A DNA stretch of 64,000 bases from Pseudomonadota bacterium. Lineage in GTDB: Bacteria > Desulfobacterota > Desulfobulbia > Desulfobulbales > Desulfocapsaceae. Position 1 is the first letter of the stretch. Every line of letters begins with the position of its first letter. Where the stretch lies: positions 1 to 64,000 of the forward strand of contig JAHJNL010000077.1 of the NCBI GenBank assembly GCA_018820855.1. Direction: 5' to 3'. This document shows positions 27,797 to 37,100 of the stretch, piece after piece. Below the pieces are notes generated by a model. The model ran no database searches. It was given only the letters and a program-made list of their open reading frames with translations, and had not been told where the DNA came from. Position numbers and translations under genes: made by a program.

Positions 27797-28387
27797 CTAT
27801 TGTTCCGAGGTGTCCAATCTTTTGCGAAAACCTATCTCTACCGTTTTTTTTCCAATATCTTGGGCGGAAATTCCTATGATTTTAAAATTGTACATTGCGC
27901 TGTTGGCCGTCATTTTTAAGGATGAACTGGTGTCGCTGCCACTGGCAATTCCTAATCCGTAAGCTCTTTTGGCTATTGCCTGACTGCCGTCGTCAATGCC
28001 GGAAACAGTGGAAAAGCAGGTGCGATTGATGACGGTCGCATATGTCATCTCTTCAGCCCATTCGTCCAGATTTCCTTCTTCCAGATTATCCATTTCAGTT
28101 TGCTGGGCCGCAGTGAGATGTTTGCCGTCAACCCGGCCAAGCCAGTCCCCCATGGCGCGAAGATCAATCATGCTCGATTGATTACCAATGCACTGTGATC
28201 CTTCAGTGCTTACGGCTTCGCCCTGGTAGAGATTGTTTTTTATTGACCGTTCATTGCCGGAAATCTTGACATCTGTTGTTGCGGAGCGTGTGGCCATGAT
28301 GCCACCAACAGATAGGACCATCATGATGAGCAGACAGAGAACCAAGACAAAGCCTTCATCATTAGTTGCATTAGATACTTTTTTCAT
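27797..28387 (-). CDS. pilX: Minor pilin PilX (copy 1)
   Basis: A 196-residue protein with the PilX start: short polar leader, DEGFVLVLCLLIMMVLSVGG hydrophobic segment and the ATRSATTDVKISGNERS element that follows in PilX proteins. The usual Glu5 of pilins is absent, as normal for PilX. The C-terminal part is a pilin-like domain with two Cys residues (Cys at CIGNQ and NRTCFS). PilX is the tip-side minor pilin that contacts PilY1. The gene lies between pilV and pilY1 in the minus-strand operon. Confidence 0.87.
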   Translation of the reverse strand: MKKVSNATNDEGFVLVLCLLIMMVLSVGGIMATRSATTDVKISGNERSIKNNLYQGEAVSTEGSQCIGNQSSMIDLRAMGDWLGRVDGKHLTAAQQTEMDNLEEGNLDEWAEEMTYATVINRTCFSTVSGIDDGSQAIAKRAYGLGIASGSDTSSSLKMTANSAMYNFKIIGISAQDIGKKTVEIGFRKRLDTSEQ

Positions 28388-28395
28388 AACACCCT

Positions 28396-28905
28396 CTAGA
28401 TACTTGACTTAATCGTTGAGAAACTGACACGATTACCAAAGCCTGTATTGTTTCTGATTATCACTCGAATGGTATCCATGCCGTTGTCCGGATAATTGCG
28501 GGCTACATTGATATCAAGGGTGAAATTTCCACCGTTGGTAGTTATAGCCGTGGTGTAATCGGAGGTGGTTCCGGCACCAGGGTCGGTAATGTCGTTTAGG
28601 CCGGCCTGGTTATTGTTTGAACCGAGTCCATCGGTAAATGTGGCAAGATCTGTGTCGATGATTCCATCCCCATCAGTATCAATATCAAAGTCGTAATTGG
28701 CACTGTTGTAGGGCATATTGACAATCTCCTCCACTATGATAGCCGCAGTGTTGGTGGAGGCGGTGAGTTGGTTTGCTGCAGCATTACCAGTAATGGAAGT
28801 CATCTGCATTGCATAGACAGCAATTACCCCGATGGAGAGGACGACCACCGCAATCATCACTTCAAGGAGAGTGAAGCCGGTAGTGGTATCAAGTTTGCTT
28901 TTCAT
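28396..28905 (-). CDS. pilV: Minor pilin PilV (copy 1)
   Basis: A 169-residue prepilin. The leader ends TTTG and the mature N-terminus is FTLLEVMIAVVVLSIGVIAV, the PilV form (FTLLEVxIAxxVLSIG). A DTDGDGIIDTD acidic loop lies in the middle, possibly Ca2+ binding. ATG 28905 was chosen over a GTG at 28914 directly behind the pilW stop. PilV forms the tip priming complex with FimU/FimT, PilW, PilX and PilY1 in Pseudomonas. Its paralogue is the gene at 32812. Confidence 0.87.
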   Translation of the reverse strand: MKSKLDTTTGFTLLEVMIAVVVLSIGVIAVYAMQMTSITGNAAANQLTASTNTAAIIVEEIVNMPYNSANYDFDIDTDGDGIIDTDLATFTDGLGSNNNQAGLNDITDPGAGTTSDYTTAITTNGGNFTLDINVARNYPDNGMDTIRVIIRNNTGFGNRVSFSTIKSSI

Positions 28906-28914
28906 TGTTATCAC

Positions 28915-29661
28915 TCACTGGTTACGAAGACGTACCCGACTGATGTGCAGTCGACGTCTGAAATGATCATTAGCAGGGTTACCGTTTCCAGCGACACTGC
29001 CATTTAAATCAAAATCTGTACCGGATGCTGCTGTGTATCTTGCTGTATTGGTGAAATCCGGGTCGGGTCTGTTAGCGCGTACCAGTAAAGAGACCTCGAC
29101 AAAGGCAATTTGGGCAAAATCGGCGGCAGTGGTGGGGAGGAGGGCTGGAGGGAGCCCATTTGTTAGCAGGTATCGAAATTCCAGTCCTTCAACGTTGTCG
29201 GCAATGCGAGCACCGCCGACAGCACGTCGATTAAGGCAGTCATTATCTGTTGTAAAAGCACCGTCCCCATTGAAATCTATGGCATTGTCGCAATCAAACA
29301 ATGAATAACTGAATGTTTCATTGCGGCCGATCCCTAAAGGGCCATCAGGATCTGCCGTGGCTGGGGCTCCGGCATCTTCATTTAAATCGGCAGTAAAGAA
29401 GAGTTGTGTCGCGGTGGGAGGGGTTGTCACACTGAAGCCATACAGACCACTGTCTGTACTGTCAACACCGAGATTATGGAGATCGCGGGTCAGAACTTCC
29501 ATGGCGGCCCGGATGGTTTGCTGCATCTGGGACACCTCGGTCTGGGCCTGTTGACCGCGCTGCTGCGCTCGAAATACCGTAAAAAGGATAATTGTTACCA
29601 GAGAGGTCAGTGCCAGTGATAACATTAACTCGACAAGGGTGAATCCTCTTTGCTGTTTCAT
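28915..29661 (-). CDS. pilW: Minor pilin PilW (copy 1)
   Basis: A 248-residue prepilin with leader MKQQRG and mature start FTLVELMLSLALTSLVTIIL, then FRAQQRGQQAQTEVSQMQQT and RAAMEVLTRDLHNLG, the PilW signature (Q-rich first helix, 'LxRDL'). It closes with HFRRRLHISRVRLRNQ; the RRRL motif near the end also occurs in the second copy. ATG 29661 shares a base with the upstream stop (TAATG) and has GGTGGG in front. The minus-strand gene order FimT-PilW-PilV-PilX-PilY1 is the classical one. Confidence 0.88.
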   Translation of the reverse strand: MKQQRGFTLVELMLSLALTSLVTIILFTVFRAQQRGQQAQTEVSQMQQTIRAAMEVLTRDLHNLGVDSTDSGLYGFSVTTPPTATQLFFTADLNEDAGAPATADPDGPLGIGRNETFSYSLFDCDNAIDFNGDGAFTTDNDCLNRRAVGGARIADNVEGLEFRYLLTNGLPPALLPTTAADFAQIAFVEVSLLVRANRPDPDFTNTARYTAASGTDFDLNGSVAGNGNPANDHFRRRLHISRVRLRNQ

Positions 29662-30452
29662 TATTCCCACCCCCCAGCCCCGGCGTTTAGGGTTACATTC
29701 CAATGTCTGATAACCGGAAAACCGGTGTTGAATGTTCCTACGGCAAAGACAGAAGCCGTGGCTGCACCGCAGGCATCCTGATTAGCTCCGTTACCAGGAT
29801 TGGCAGGATCCGGACAAAAATCCAGATACGCATAGTCAGCTCCACCTACGCTTGAGGTGCCATTGGGATAAAAGAGTACAAGGTTGTTGGCAAAGGAGAC
29901 ACCATTCGGAGCAAGGTTTGCGTTGACCAAGGCTGCTCCACCCTGGTTGTACCGGACATTGGTAACATCCAACAGGTCACCGGCTTCAGGGGCAGCGGGA
30001 GGGATGTTTACTGTGCCGTTGTTGTTTGTATCAAGGTTTTTTCCTGCGAGATAAATGGGTAAGACTGGGTTTAACCCGTTGGTTCCAAGATTGTCGTTAA
30101 TAGTAAGCCAGTCAGCGACGGCAGCAGTTCCCGAAGGCCCGGTAGTAGCTCCAGGGTCAGAAAAGATATAGAATCGATTGTTGGCAGTATCAAACCAGAC
30201 AGCCCAGGTTGTCCCATCTCGAACAGATCCCAGTCTGGCCTCCTGCATAGCGGAATAGATGGTACGGGCGGCCCCGCGCAGGTGACTATTATGTTGCCAT
30301 CTTTGGAAATTCGGTGCAGCTATGGCAGCTGCAATGCCAATAACCACGAGCACGATTATCAATTCGATCATAGAAAATCCGGCTTGTGGCTGTTTCTGGC
30401 TGTTGCGTTGTCGTCTGTGTTGCTTGTCTCTCTTTACATTCACTTGTTTCAC
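29661..30452 (-). CDS. fimT: FimT/GspH-type minor pilin (copy 1)
   Basis: A 263-residue pseudopilin with an unusually long basic leader of about 25 residues (KRDKQHRRQRNSQKQPQAG) cut before FSMIELIIVLVVIGIAAAIA. This is followed by APNFQRWQHNSHLRGAARTI and SAMQEARLGSVRDGTTWAVW, the GspH/FimT pattern. The globular part is longer than usual and ends LNAGAGGWE. The start is a GTG; no good ribosome site was seen, so an internal start cannot be excluded. It is the first gene of the minus-strand operon, about 100 bases behind a sigma-54 promoter. Confidence 0.85.
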   Translation of the reverse strand: MKQVNVKRDKQHRRQRNSQKQPQAGFSMIELIIVLVVIGIAAAIAAPNFQRWQHNSHLRGAARTIYSAMQEARLGSVRDGTTWAVWFDTANNRFYIFSDPGATTGPSGTAAVADWLTINDNLGTNGLNPVLPIYLAGKNLDTNNNGTVNIPPAAPEAGDLLDVTNVRYNQGGAALVNANLAPNGVSFANNLVLFYPNGTSSVGGADYAYLDFCPDPANPGNGANQDACGAATASVFAVGTFNTGFPVIRHWNVTLNAGAGGWE

Positions 30453-30565
30453 CAGACTATATTTTCAAAAGGGAAGGCCGGTTTTGTGCGAGCTATCCTG
30501 GATATCGATTAAAAACAAGAATTGGGATGTCTCGAAAGGGAAACATCTCGAATTATAATAATGAT

Positions 30566-30581
30566 TGCAATTGTCGTTCCA
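30566..30581 (-). promoter_or_regulatory. Sigma-54 promoter for minor pilin operon 1
   Basis: Minus strand TGGAAC-GACAA-TTGCA at 30566-30581 matches TGGCAC-N5-TTGCW at all positions except one. Its predicted start near 30555 leaves about a 100-base leader before fimT. The mirrored operon has the same type of element. Confidence 0.75.
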
Positions 30582-31421
30582 TTGGGAGCTGATTTTTTGT
30601 TAGAATGTAGAAAAGAGAGATGAAACAATGTGGTATCTGCTTTGTCGCTTGTGTTTTTCGTTAATGTTTAATGGGGAGATTGTATTGAATCTATAAAAAA
30701 AATTTACAGAAGGTGGAGGGGGTGTAAAAAAAGAATATAACGTGGTTCTTTGAAGATGGGCTGCAATAAGCATTTTTTCTTGTTGGAACAAGGCGTTGTG
30801 TGACTTAAAGGGTTGCTGTAATTACGAACTGTGTGATACCGTCTTTCTCTTGTTGTTTTCGCAAGTTATGGATATTTTTGTGATGATGAGTGGAAGAGCT
30901 GCTTGCAGTATTGTAATAGTGCTCGATCTGATCGTTTTTCTCTGGGCTCATGAACTGAAGGGGCTTCTTTTGAAGCGGTGTTACAGGGATGACATCTGGA
31001 TTTGGATTTTTACGGTTCTGTTAAAGTGAGCTATCAATTTGTTAATATAGGAAATTTACTTATTTGCTGGTGTCGATTGTTCTGGCTCTGATTATGTCAT
31101 CTGGGATGAGTCTGTGTTGTGGTAGAAAAAAATGTTTAGAATGGACGAAGCAGTGCCTGAAAATATTAGGTTTCCCGCGGAAAAATTTGCTTTTGGTTTT
31201 TTTTGTAAGGTTAAATATTGTGAGGCATGATGAAAAGGGGAAGGTGTGTTGTCTCTTTTTTGAGCTATAAATTTTTTATACAATTACGTGCGATGGCTAA
31301 TAGTTTTTAACAGTTATTCAGGTGGGACTGATTCCGGACTGCTGTTTTAGTTCGAAATGAAAATTCGTAATAGCCCGGCATCAGGTCGTTTTTTATGTGA
31401 TTGGCTTGGTGTTGTGCAGTA
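30582..31421. other. 840-base AT-rich gap between divergent pilus operons
   Basis: Between the two facing sigma-54 promoters no gene with protein-like sequence was found; short frames at 30600-30791 and 30796-31029 are AT-driven. The region would be expected to carry activator binding sites for both operons, but I could not define a shared operator by eye. A small RNA cannot be ruled out. Confidence 0.5.
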
Positions 31422-31437
31422 TGGAATCAATTTTGCT
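31422..31437 (+). promoter_or_regulatory. Sigma-54 promoter for minor pilin operon 2
   Basis: TGGAAT-CAATT-TTGCT at 31422-31437 fits TGGCAC-N5-TTGCW with GG at -24 and GC at -12 and the correct spacing. The predicted start near 31448 gives a leader of about 37 bases to the first ATG. Confidence 0.75.
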
Positions 31438-31484
31438 AGATCTGATATAAAAATCTAACCATAAACAACTTGAAGATACTCTCT

Positions 31485-32078
31485 ATGTTATCAAAAAAAG
31501 ACAATTCCGGATTTACTCTGATTGAGGTGATGATTGTAATTGTAATTATTGCCATCATGGCTGCAATTGGAGCTCCAACTATCTCATCTCTGATGCCTGA
31601 TATGCATTTGAAGGATGAAGCCAGGGTCTTGTACACAAATATGCAGCAAGCGAGAATTCAGGCTGTGAAGAACAATCGGAATACTGCGATTTCGTTTGAC
31701 ACTGTAAATAGTAATTACATCATCTGTGATGATTGGGATGAAACGGCAGTCCCACCCGCTTGTGCCGGGGCGACAAGAGCAGTCCAGTTCATTGTGGCTC
31801 TTACTAATAAGGACTATAAAAGTGGTGTGGGGTACGGCCATGGAAGTGCGACTCTGCAGGTTGACAACGTTACCGCTCTTCCTCTCGCGACTGATGATGA
31901 TGTAAGCTATAATTATAGTGTCGCCGATCCGAATGTGGTTGTCTTTACTCCACAGGGGATGGGAAATCCTGGTTATGTTTATCTCGATCATAAGGATAAC
32001 ACGACAACATATGTAGTGGGGAATTCGTCAAGCGGGATGATTAAACTCTTGAAGTGGGTTGGGGGCAGCTGGCAATGA
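31485..32078 (+). CDS. fimT: FimT/GspH-type minor pilin (copy 2)
   Basis: A 197-residue prepilin with leader MLSKKDNSG and mature start FTLIEVMIVIVIIAIMAAIG, followed by DMHLKDEARVLYTNMQQARI and NNRNTAISFD, the GspH/FimT pattern. Two Cys residues (IICDD and PACAG) could form a disulphide. ATG 31485 is chosen over TTG 31470 because the leader is then of normal length. It opens the plus-strand minor pilin operon; the ATGA overlap with the next gene indicates coupled translation. Confidence 0.86.
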   Translation: MLSKKDNSGFTLIEVMIVIVIIAIMAAIGAPTISSLMPDMHLKDEARVLYTNMQQARIQAVKNNRNTAISFDTVNSNYIICDDWDETAVPPACAGATRAVQFIVALTNKDYKSGVGYGHGSATLQVDNVTALPLATDDDVSYNYSVADPNVVVFTPQGMGNPGYVYLDHKDNTTTYVVGNSSSGMIKLLKWVGGSWQ

Positions 32079-32806
32079 GAGTTGACAAGAAAAATTTAGA
32101 TAAGGCATCCGAAGGGTTTACTCTGGTTGAACTTTTGATCACTATGGTGCTCTCTGTAATTATTGTTGTTGCCATTTACTCAGCCTTTAAAGTTCAGCAG
32201 CGATCATACGTTGCTCAGGATGCTGTTACTGAAATGCAGCAGAATATAAGAGCGGCGTTACTGAGTATGGCAAGCGACATCAGAATGGCAAGTTTTGATT
32301 CTACTGGTACTGCCGGAGCTGGTTTTATAGGTGCTCAGGCCGATGCTGTTGCCTTTACCGCTGATTTAGATGAATCCGGCGATCTTGTCGGTCCCGGAGA
32401 ACATATGGGATATTATCTCTATTCCTATCCTGCTCCTTCTACCATGGTGAGTTTGCGGCGGGTTGTATCAGACTCTACTAATCCGCTTACCCTGGTTGAT
32501 GATGGAACAGGACATTATCAAGTTCAAGGGGTAGCAATAACCTCTGAAGAGGATCTTGCAGAAAATATAGAAGAATTGGAATTTGATTATTTAGATAGCG
32601 ATGGCAATTCCCTTATTTTCCCAATAAATCTTGCTGACATCATTTTTATTCGTATCTCCATCCTTGCCCGTTCCGGTCAGCCTGATCCACAGTTTTCTAA
32701 TACTTCTACTTATACAATGGGTTCCGGTACAGAGTTTACGTATAGTGATAATATCCGGCGGCGGTTATTGGTTACAACTGTGAATTGCAGGAATATGGGA
32801 TTGTAA
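32075..32806 (+). CDS. pilW: Minor pilin PilW (copy 2)
   Basis: A 243-residue prepilin with leader ending KASEG and mature start FTLVELLITMVLSVIIVVAI, then KVQQRSYVAQDAVTEMQQNI and LLSMASDIRMASFD. It shares with copy 1 the phrases FTADLDE, ENIEELEFDYL and the C-terminal NIRRRLLVTTV, so the two are clear paralogues. ATG 32075 overlaps the fimT stop. The extended frame to 32054 lies within fimT and is not needed. Confidence 0.87.
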   Translation: MRVDKKNLDKASEGFTLVELLITMVLSVIIVVAIYSAFKVQQRSYVAQDAVTEMQQNIRAALLSMASDIRMASFDSTGTAGAGFIGAQADAVAFTADLDESGDLVGPGEHMGYYLYSYPAPSTMVSLRRVVSDSTNPLTLVDDGTGHYQVQGVAITSEEDLAENIEELEFDYLDSDGNSLIFPINLADIIFIRISILARSGQPDPQFSNTSTYTMGSGTEFTYSDNIRRRLLVTTVNCRNMGL

Positions 32807-32811
32807 TTGTT

Positions 32812-33324
32812 ATGAAAACAGAAAATAGACAAACTCTCTCTGATGAAAATGGCTTCACGCTTATTGAGGCCCTGATGGCAGTGGTTATTTTTTCCATTGG
32901 TCTCGTCGCATTTTTCACCATGCAGACCACTGTTATTAAGGGAAATTCTACCGCCAGTGGCTTGACAACAGCTTCTACCTGGGCCGCGGACAGGGTGGAG
33001 CGGCTTCTTGCAACGAATTATGATGATCCACTTGGCGATCTTTTTGATGGCGATGGTGATGGGACTGCTCAGGACCTCAATTATGATGGTGTCGATGATA
33101 ATGGCGGCAATTTTGGTCTTGATGATACCGGTATCGCTGCAGATGGCACTGATACCTCTCCAGATGGGCTCTATACCATTTTCTGGAATGTCGCTGACTG
33201 GGTGACTCCAGTCCCTAGTTCCAACGAATCCACTGTCAAGGCCGTTCGGGTGATTGTGCAGAGGAATGATTTAGGTTCCCAGAAAAATGTTGTTTTGAAC
33301 TATTACATCCAAAAGACATTCTGA
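32812..33324 (+). CDS. pilV: Minor pilin PilV (copy 2)
   Basis: A 170-residue prepilin with leader ending SDENG and mature start FTLIEALMAVVIFSIGLVAF, followed by TMQTTVIKGNSTASGLTTAS. The corresponding stretch in copy 1 is MQMTSITGNAAANQLTAST, showing common ancestry. An acidic loop FDGDGDGTAQDLNYDGVDD is more elaborate than in copy 1 and probably binds Ca2+. ATG 32812 lies five bases after the pilW stop. The stop overlaps the pilX start (TGATG). Confidence 0.87.
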   Translation: MKTENRQTLSDENGFTLIEALMAVVIFSIGLVAFFTMQTTVIKGNSTASGLTTASTWAADRVERLLATNYDDPLGDLFDGDGDGTAQDLNYDGVDDNGGNFGLDDTGIAADGTDTSPDGLYTIFWNVADWVTPVPSSNESTVKAVRVIVQRNDLGSQKNVVLNYYIQKTF

Positions 33325-33992
33325 TGAAATTAATAATGAATAAACTAATGATCAAAGGCAATAATGAAGAGGGATTTGTACTGATCATTGCTCTGATGAT
33401 CATGGTGGTTCTGACCGTCATAGGAATCGCTGCCACCTTCAACACCACCACGGAATTGCAAATTGCCGGTAATGACCGCATCCATAAGGAAACATTCTAC
33501 GATGCAGATGGCGGGACCGAGTTTGCCACTGAGGTATTGGAGCAAAATATAGCCTGTCTCGATTTTGCTGCAAACGGATCGGGAAGTCAGTCCATCGGCA
33601 CAAGCGCCGATATTACAATTGATGGGCATATTGCAGTTTCCGGGGCGCCGTCGTCGCTGGTAATGTGGCAGAATGTTATGGGGCGCTGGCGTGATTCCGG
33701 CGTTTCTTATCCTTCAGATGCGGCCAGAGATCTCTGGTATCCTCCTGTTTATGCCGCCGGTCAACCCCATACGAACCTGACTGTTGAAGGAATTGCTGAT
33801 TTGGCGCCAGGTACTTCTATTCTTCAGAATGCAGGCTATTTAGGCCTGGGGCGTTCAGCAGCTGCCGGTGGCGTTACCCTTGACTACGAAATATATTCAC
33901 AACATGTTGGGGACAGGAATAGTGAAAGCCGAATTCGGATTGAATGGAAGCATGCGGTTGGTAAGGAAGATCCACACTGTCGATATAATTAG
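33324..33992 (+). CDS. pilX: Minor pilin PilX (copy 2)
   Basis: A 222-residue protein with NEEGFVLIIALMIMVVLTVIG and FNTTTELQIAGNDRIHKETF, the PilX N-terminal signature; copy 1 has DVKISGNERSIKNNLY at the same place. Here the residue after the hydrophobic segment retains DADGGTEFA, with a Glu. A short polar tail HAVGKEDPHCRYN ends the protein. It directly precedes pilY1 copy 2, separated by 120 bases, the order needed for a PilX-PilY1 tip pair. Confidence 0.86.
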   Translation: MKLIMNKLMIKGNNEEGFVLIIALMIMVVLTVIGIAATFNTTTELQIAGNDRIHKETFYDADGGTEFATEVLEQNIACLDFAANGSGSQSIGTSADITIDGHIAVSGAPSSLVMWQNVMGRWRDSGVSYPSDAARDLWYPPVYAAGQPHTNLTVEGIADLAPGTSILQNAGYLGLGRSAAAGGVTLDYEIYSQHVGDRNSESRIRIEWKHAVGKEDPHCRYN

Positions 33993-34112
33993 TAAGGTAA
34001 TATTTAAGTAATGTTAAATGGGGGGCTTGTTTTTTTTATCTTCATGCAAATTGCAAAACTAAAAATTGAAGCCACTCCATACTCTTCATGCTTTCAAAGC
34101 GGAGGAAAAATA

Positions 34113-37100
34113 ATGAAGTACTTGTCAATTCCTACATCTAAACTGTTGCCCCTGGCCCTGCTGACTGCTTTTTGTTTACAGCCTGCGGCGGCCTTTGCCG
34201 ATTCATGTTCCGAAGGTGTAGGTATTCCTCCGTTTCTTTCCGCTGGCGTGGATCCTAATCTGCTGCTGCTGATTGATAATTCCGGGAGTATGCTGGATAT
34301 GGCCTATGTGGACGACATCGGTCAATGCACGGATAACACCTTTGACTCCACCGAGGACTACGCCGGTCTCTTTGATTCGGACAAATGGTATAAGTGGACG
34401 GAGGGGCAGCAGCAGTGGAAGAGTGGTACAACTTATGCTGCAGGCGCTATTGTCTATTCTGAAGGTATCTTTTACAAGGCAGCCGCAGCAAGTGGAAACG
34501 CATCTGTTGGGTATCAGATTGCCGATGACTATCGGGTAGACTGGGCGCCATTGTATGAAATTCCTATCTGGACCCAGGGCGAGACCTATGCTGCAAAAAG
34601 TTTTGTGCAGTTTGACAGTCAGCTCTATTATACCGTAGCCGGAGGTACTGCCCTTGATAATGACTTCAGTGATGGTGTTTCCATAGGAGGAGATAGCGGC
34701 GTGACCTGGGTAGCAAAGGATTCCAGCTGGTTAAACGGCAATTCATATACAACTGGTGATATCGTCAGTGATAACGGAATGCTGTTTGAAGCCCAGTCCA
34801 GTGGGACTGCTTCAGGAACCGGTGTTTGGGATGATGTCGGTGTAAGTTGGGATCGGCTGGATGAGGGATATTTTGAAGAAGTTGATTATGACGATGTTAG
34901 CGATGCAGTGACGGCTTTTGCGGCGTTGGATGGAGATGTTTACCAGCAGGATGACCTCTATCTGAGAATTGTCAGTGTCCTTGATACGGTAAATGTTGAT
35001 GACAAAGGGGATCCTCTAAATGTAATGGTCGAGTCCCGGCTGTCCGCCTTTGCAGCCTCGGGTAAGATGCTGAACTGGGCCTCGGCCTCAAAATTTGATA
35101 TCCAGAAAAAGATTCTGACTGGTGGAAAGTACAATCCGGATGCAGAGCGTTTGATCAGTCAGCATCGAGGATGTTCCGGCAAGGGTTTTATAAAAGAGGT
35201 CCCGGTGAAAAAGGGGCTTGTTGATTCGGTAATAACCTTTTCCATAAAAGGGACAGACAGTGAAAACTGGATAGACACCACTGATGACACCATGCGCCTT
35301 ACTATTATGGGTGCTTCAACCGAGGGTTTTATCTCTAGTGACCGGGCACAGTCTTGTCAGGATGCCATTGATTCCATAGCTGCCGGCTATGATGATGGCC
35401 AGGGAACCACGAAGCAGAATATTACTGACTGTCTTGATTATGGCGGAACAAATAACATCCTTGCTGAGTCAAATTCTGCCTATAATCATTCTCTCCATAC
35501 CTGTTGGCAGATGTCGACCACCAATGCAAAAGATCTGGAACAGGGCAAGGAGCTCAGCTATCAGGTTCCTGACGATTTGGGTATGATAACAGAAGTTATG
35601 AATTCCTGTGAGCATATCTATCGCTTAAATATGCCTCCCACTGCTATCACACCGGAAAACAGCGGCTATCTCTGTTATGGCGTTTATAATGATCTTATCC
35701 CTGACGCCAAGTATTTGGCTACGGTAGGAAGTGGTAGTGATCGCCTGGGATATGTCGGCCGTTGTTGGGAACTTGGTACTGTGCCAGAGGGCTGTAGTCT
35801 GGTCCCTTGTACGGTAGGCATTGCTGATTTTGAAGATCCGGCAGGAAGCAAAATCTGGAAAAGGTGTTTACCTGACGGGAATCTTTATTTTTGCGATAAC
35901 TATAATACAGGGCAGGGGGATTGTAAAAATGGATATGATTGGGCTGTTGTCATTCAGGATGCCGATGGTAGTGATGGTCTTACCTGTGACACCACTCAAC
36001 TTGTTGATATTGGAGGGTGGAGCGACGCTGATCCCCCAGGGATTAATACGGTAGCCGGGTGTATTCAGTCAGGTCTTTGGGATTACTGCCAGGGGATGAC
36101 CATCCCTGAGGTTATTGATCCTTCCGATGATGTTTTTACCACTGGTGATACCTGGGGAATGATCGGGGCATTGATAGATAGTGGTGTTGCTTCTATGTTT
36201 GGTTCGGATCATGCCCTTATCGTAATGAAAGGGTATATCAAGAAAGACATCAAGCCTGAAGGCGTTCTGCATTCAGTGGCATCCGATCTACGTATGGGGG
36301 CCATGGCATTTAATGATAACGGGGCGAAAACAGAATGTTCTGCTGTTGACGTCAATGATACTATTGTCGAGTACTGCCCTGAAAATAATCAGGATGGTGC
36401 CCGCTTGATTGCTCCCATCAAAGGTGGCGATGCCGTGACTGGTGGAACGGTCGCAGATCCGATACATCATGTTGACGATTTGACAGAAGCAATTAATGAT
36501 ATCCGGGCCACTGCCTGGACCCCTCTGGCTGAAGCGGTTTATAACGCCCTTGGCTATTATGGGCAGGATACCAGCCGACGTTTGAATCCTGGCGATTTCT
36601 ATACTGCGGCAGAAGATCCATTATTTCCTGACCCTGTTCAGAACTGGTGTCAGGAAAATTATCTGCTTGTGATCACCGAAGGAGCCTCTACGGCAGATCT
36701 TAATCCGGACGTTCTGGCTATGATAACTGCAATGGGCTATGAAGACTCTACTGTGGCCATAGCAGATGAGGGGGAATGTTACGACGATGATGGAACCACT
36801 GAATTGTATGGTTCTACCTATCTTGATGATTTGACTTATTTTGGTCAGGAGGCTGATGCCGCAGATCTTTTTACGACCCCTGCCGGTGTTGACCCGGATG
36901 GTGATGGAACTTTTGAGCATCAGGGCCAGATAGAGGATGACGATGGGGTGTGGCATGATAAGCGGAATATCACCACCTATATTGTCACCACAGGTCTGCT
37001 ACGTGATGACGGAACGACAACAAGTGAATGTAATCCGGCGACAATCATCAAAAATGCTGCGGAAAACGGTGGCAGTACGCTTCTTACCGGTGAGGATCCC

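Noticed and set aside
30796-31029. Short hydrophobic frame in the pilus gap
   Set aside because: Sequence is AT-driven, has no ribosome site and shows no family character.
31398-31418. TTGGCTTGGTGTTGTGCA as a possible -24/-12 element
   Set aside because: The spacing between GG and GC is one base too long; the correctly spaced element lies just downstream at 31422-31437.
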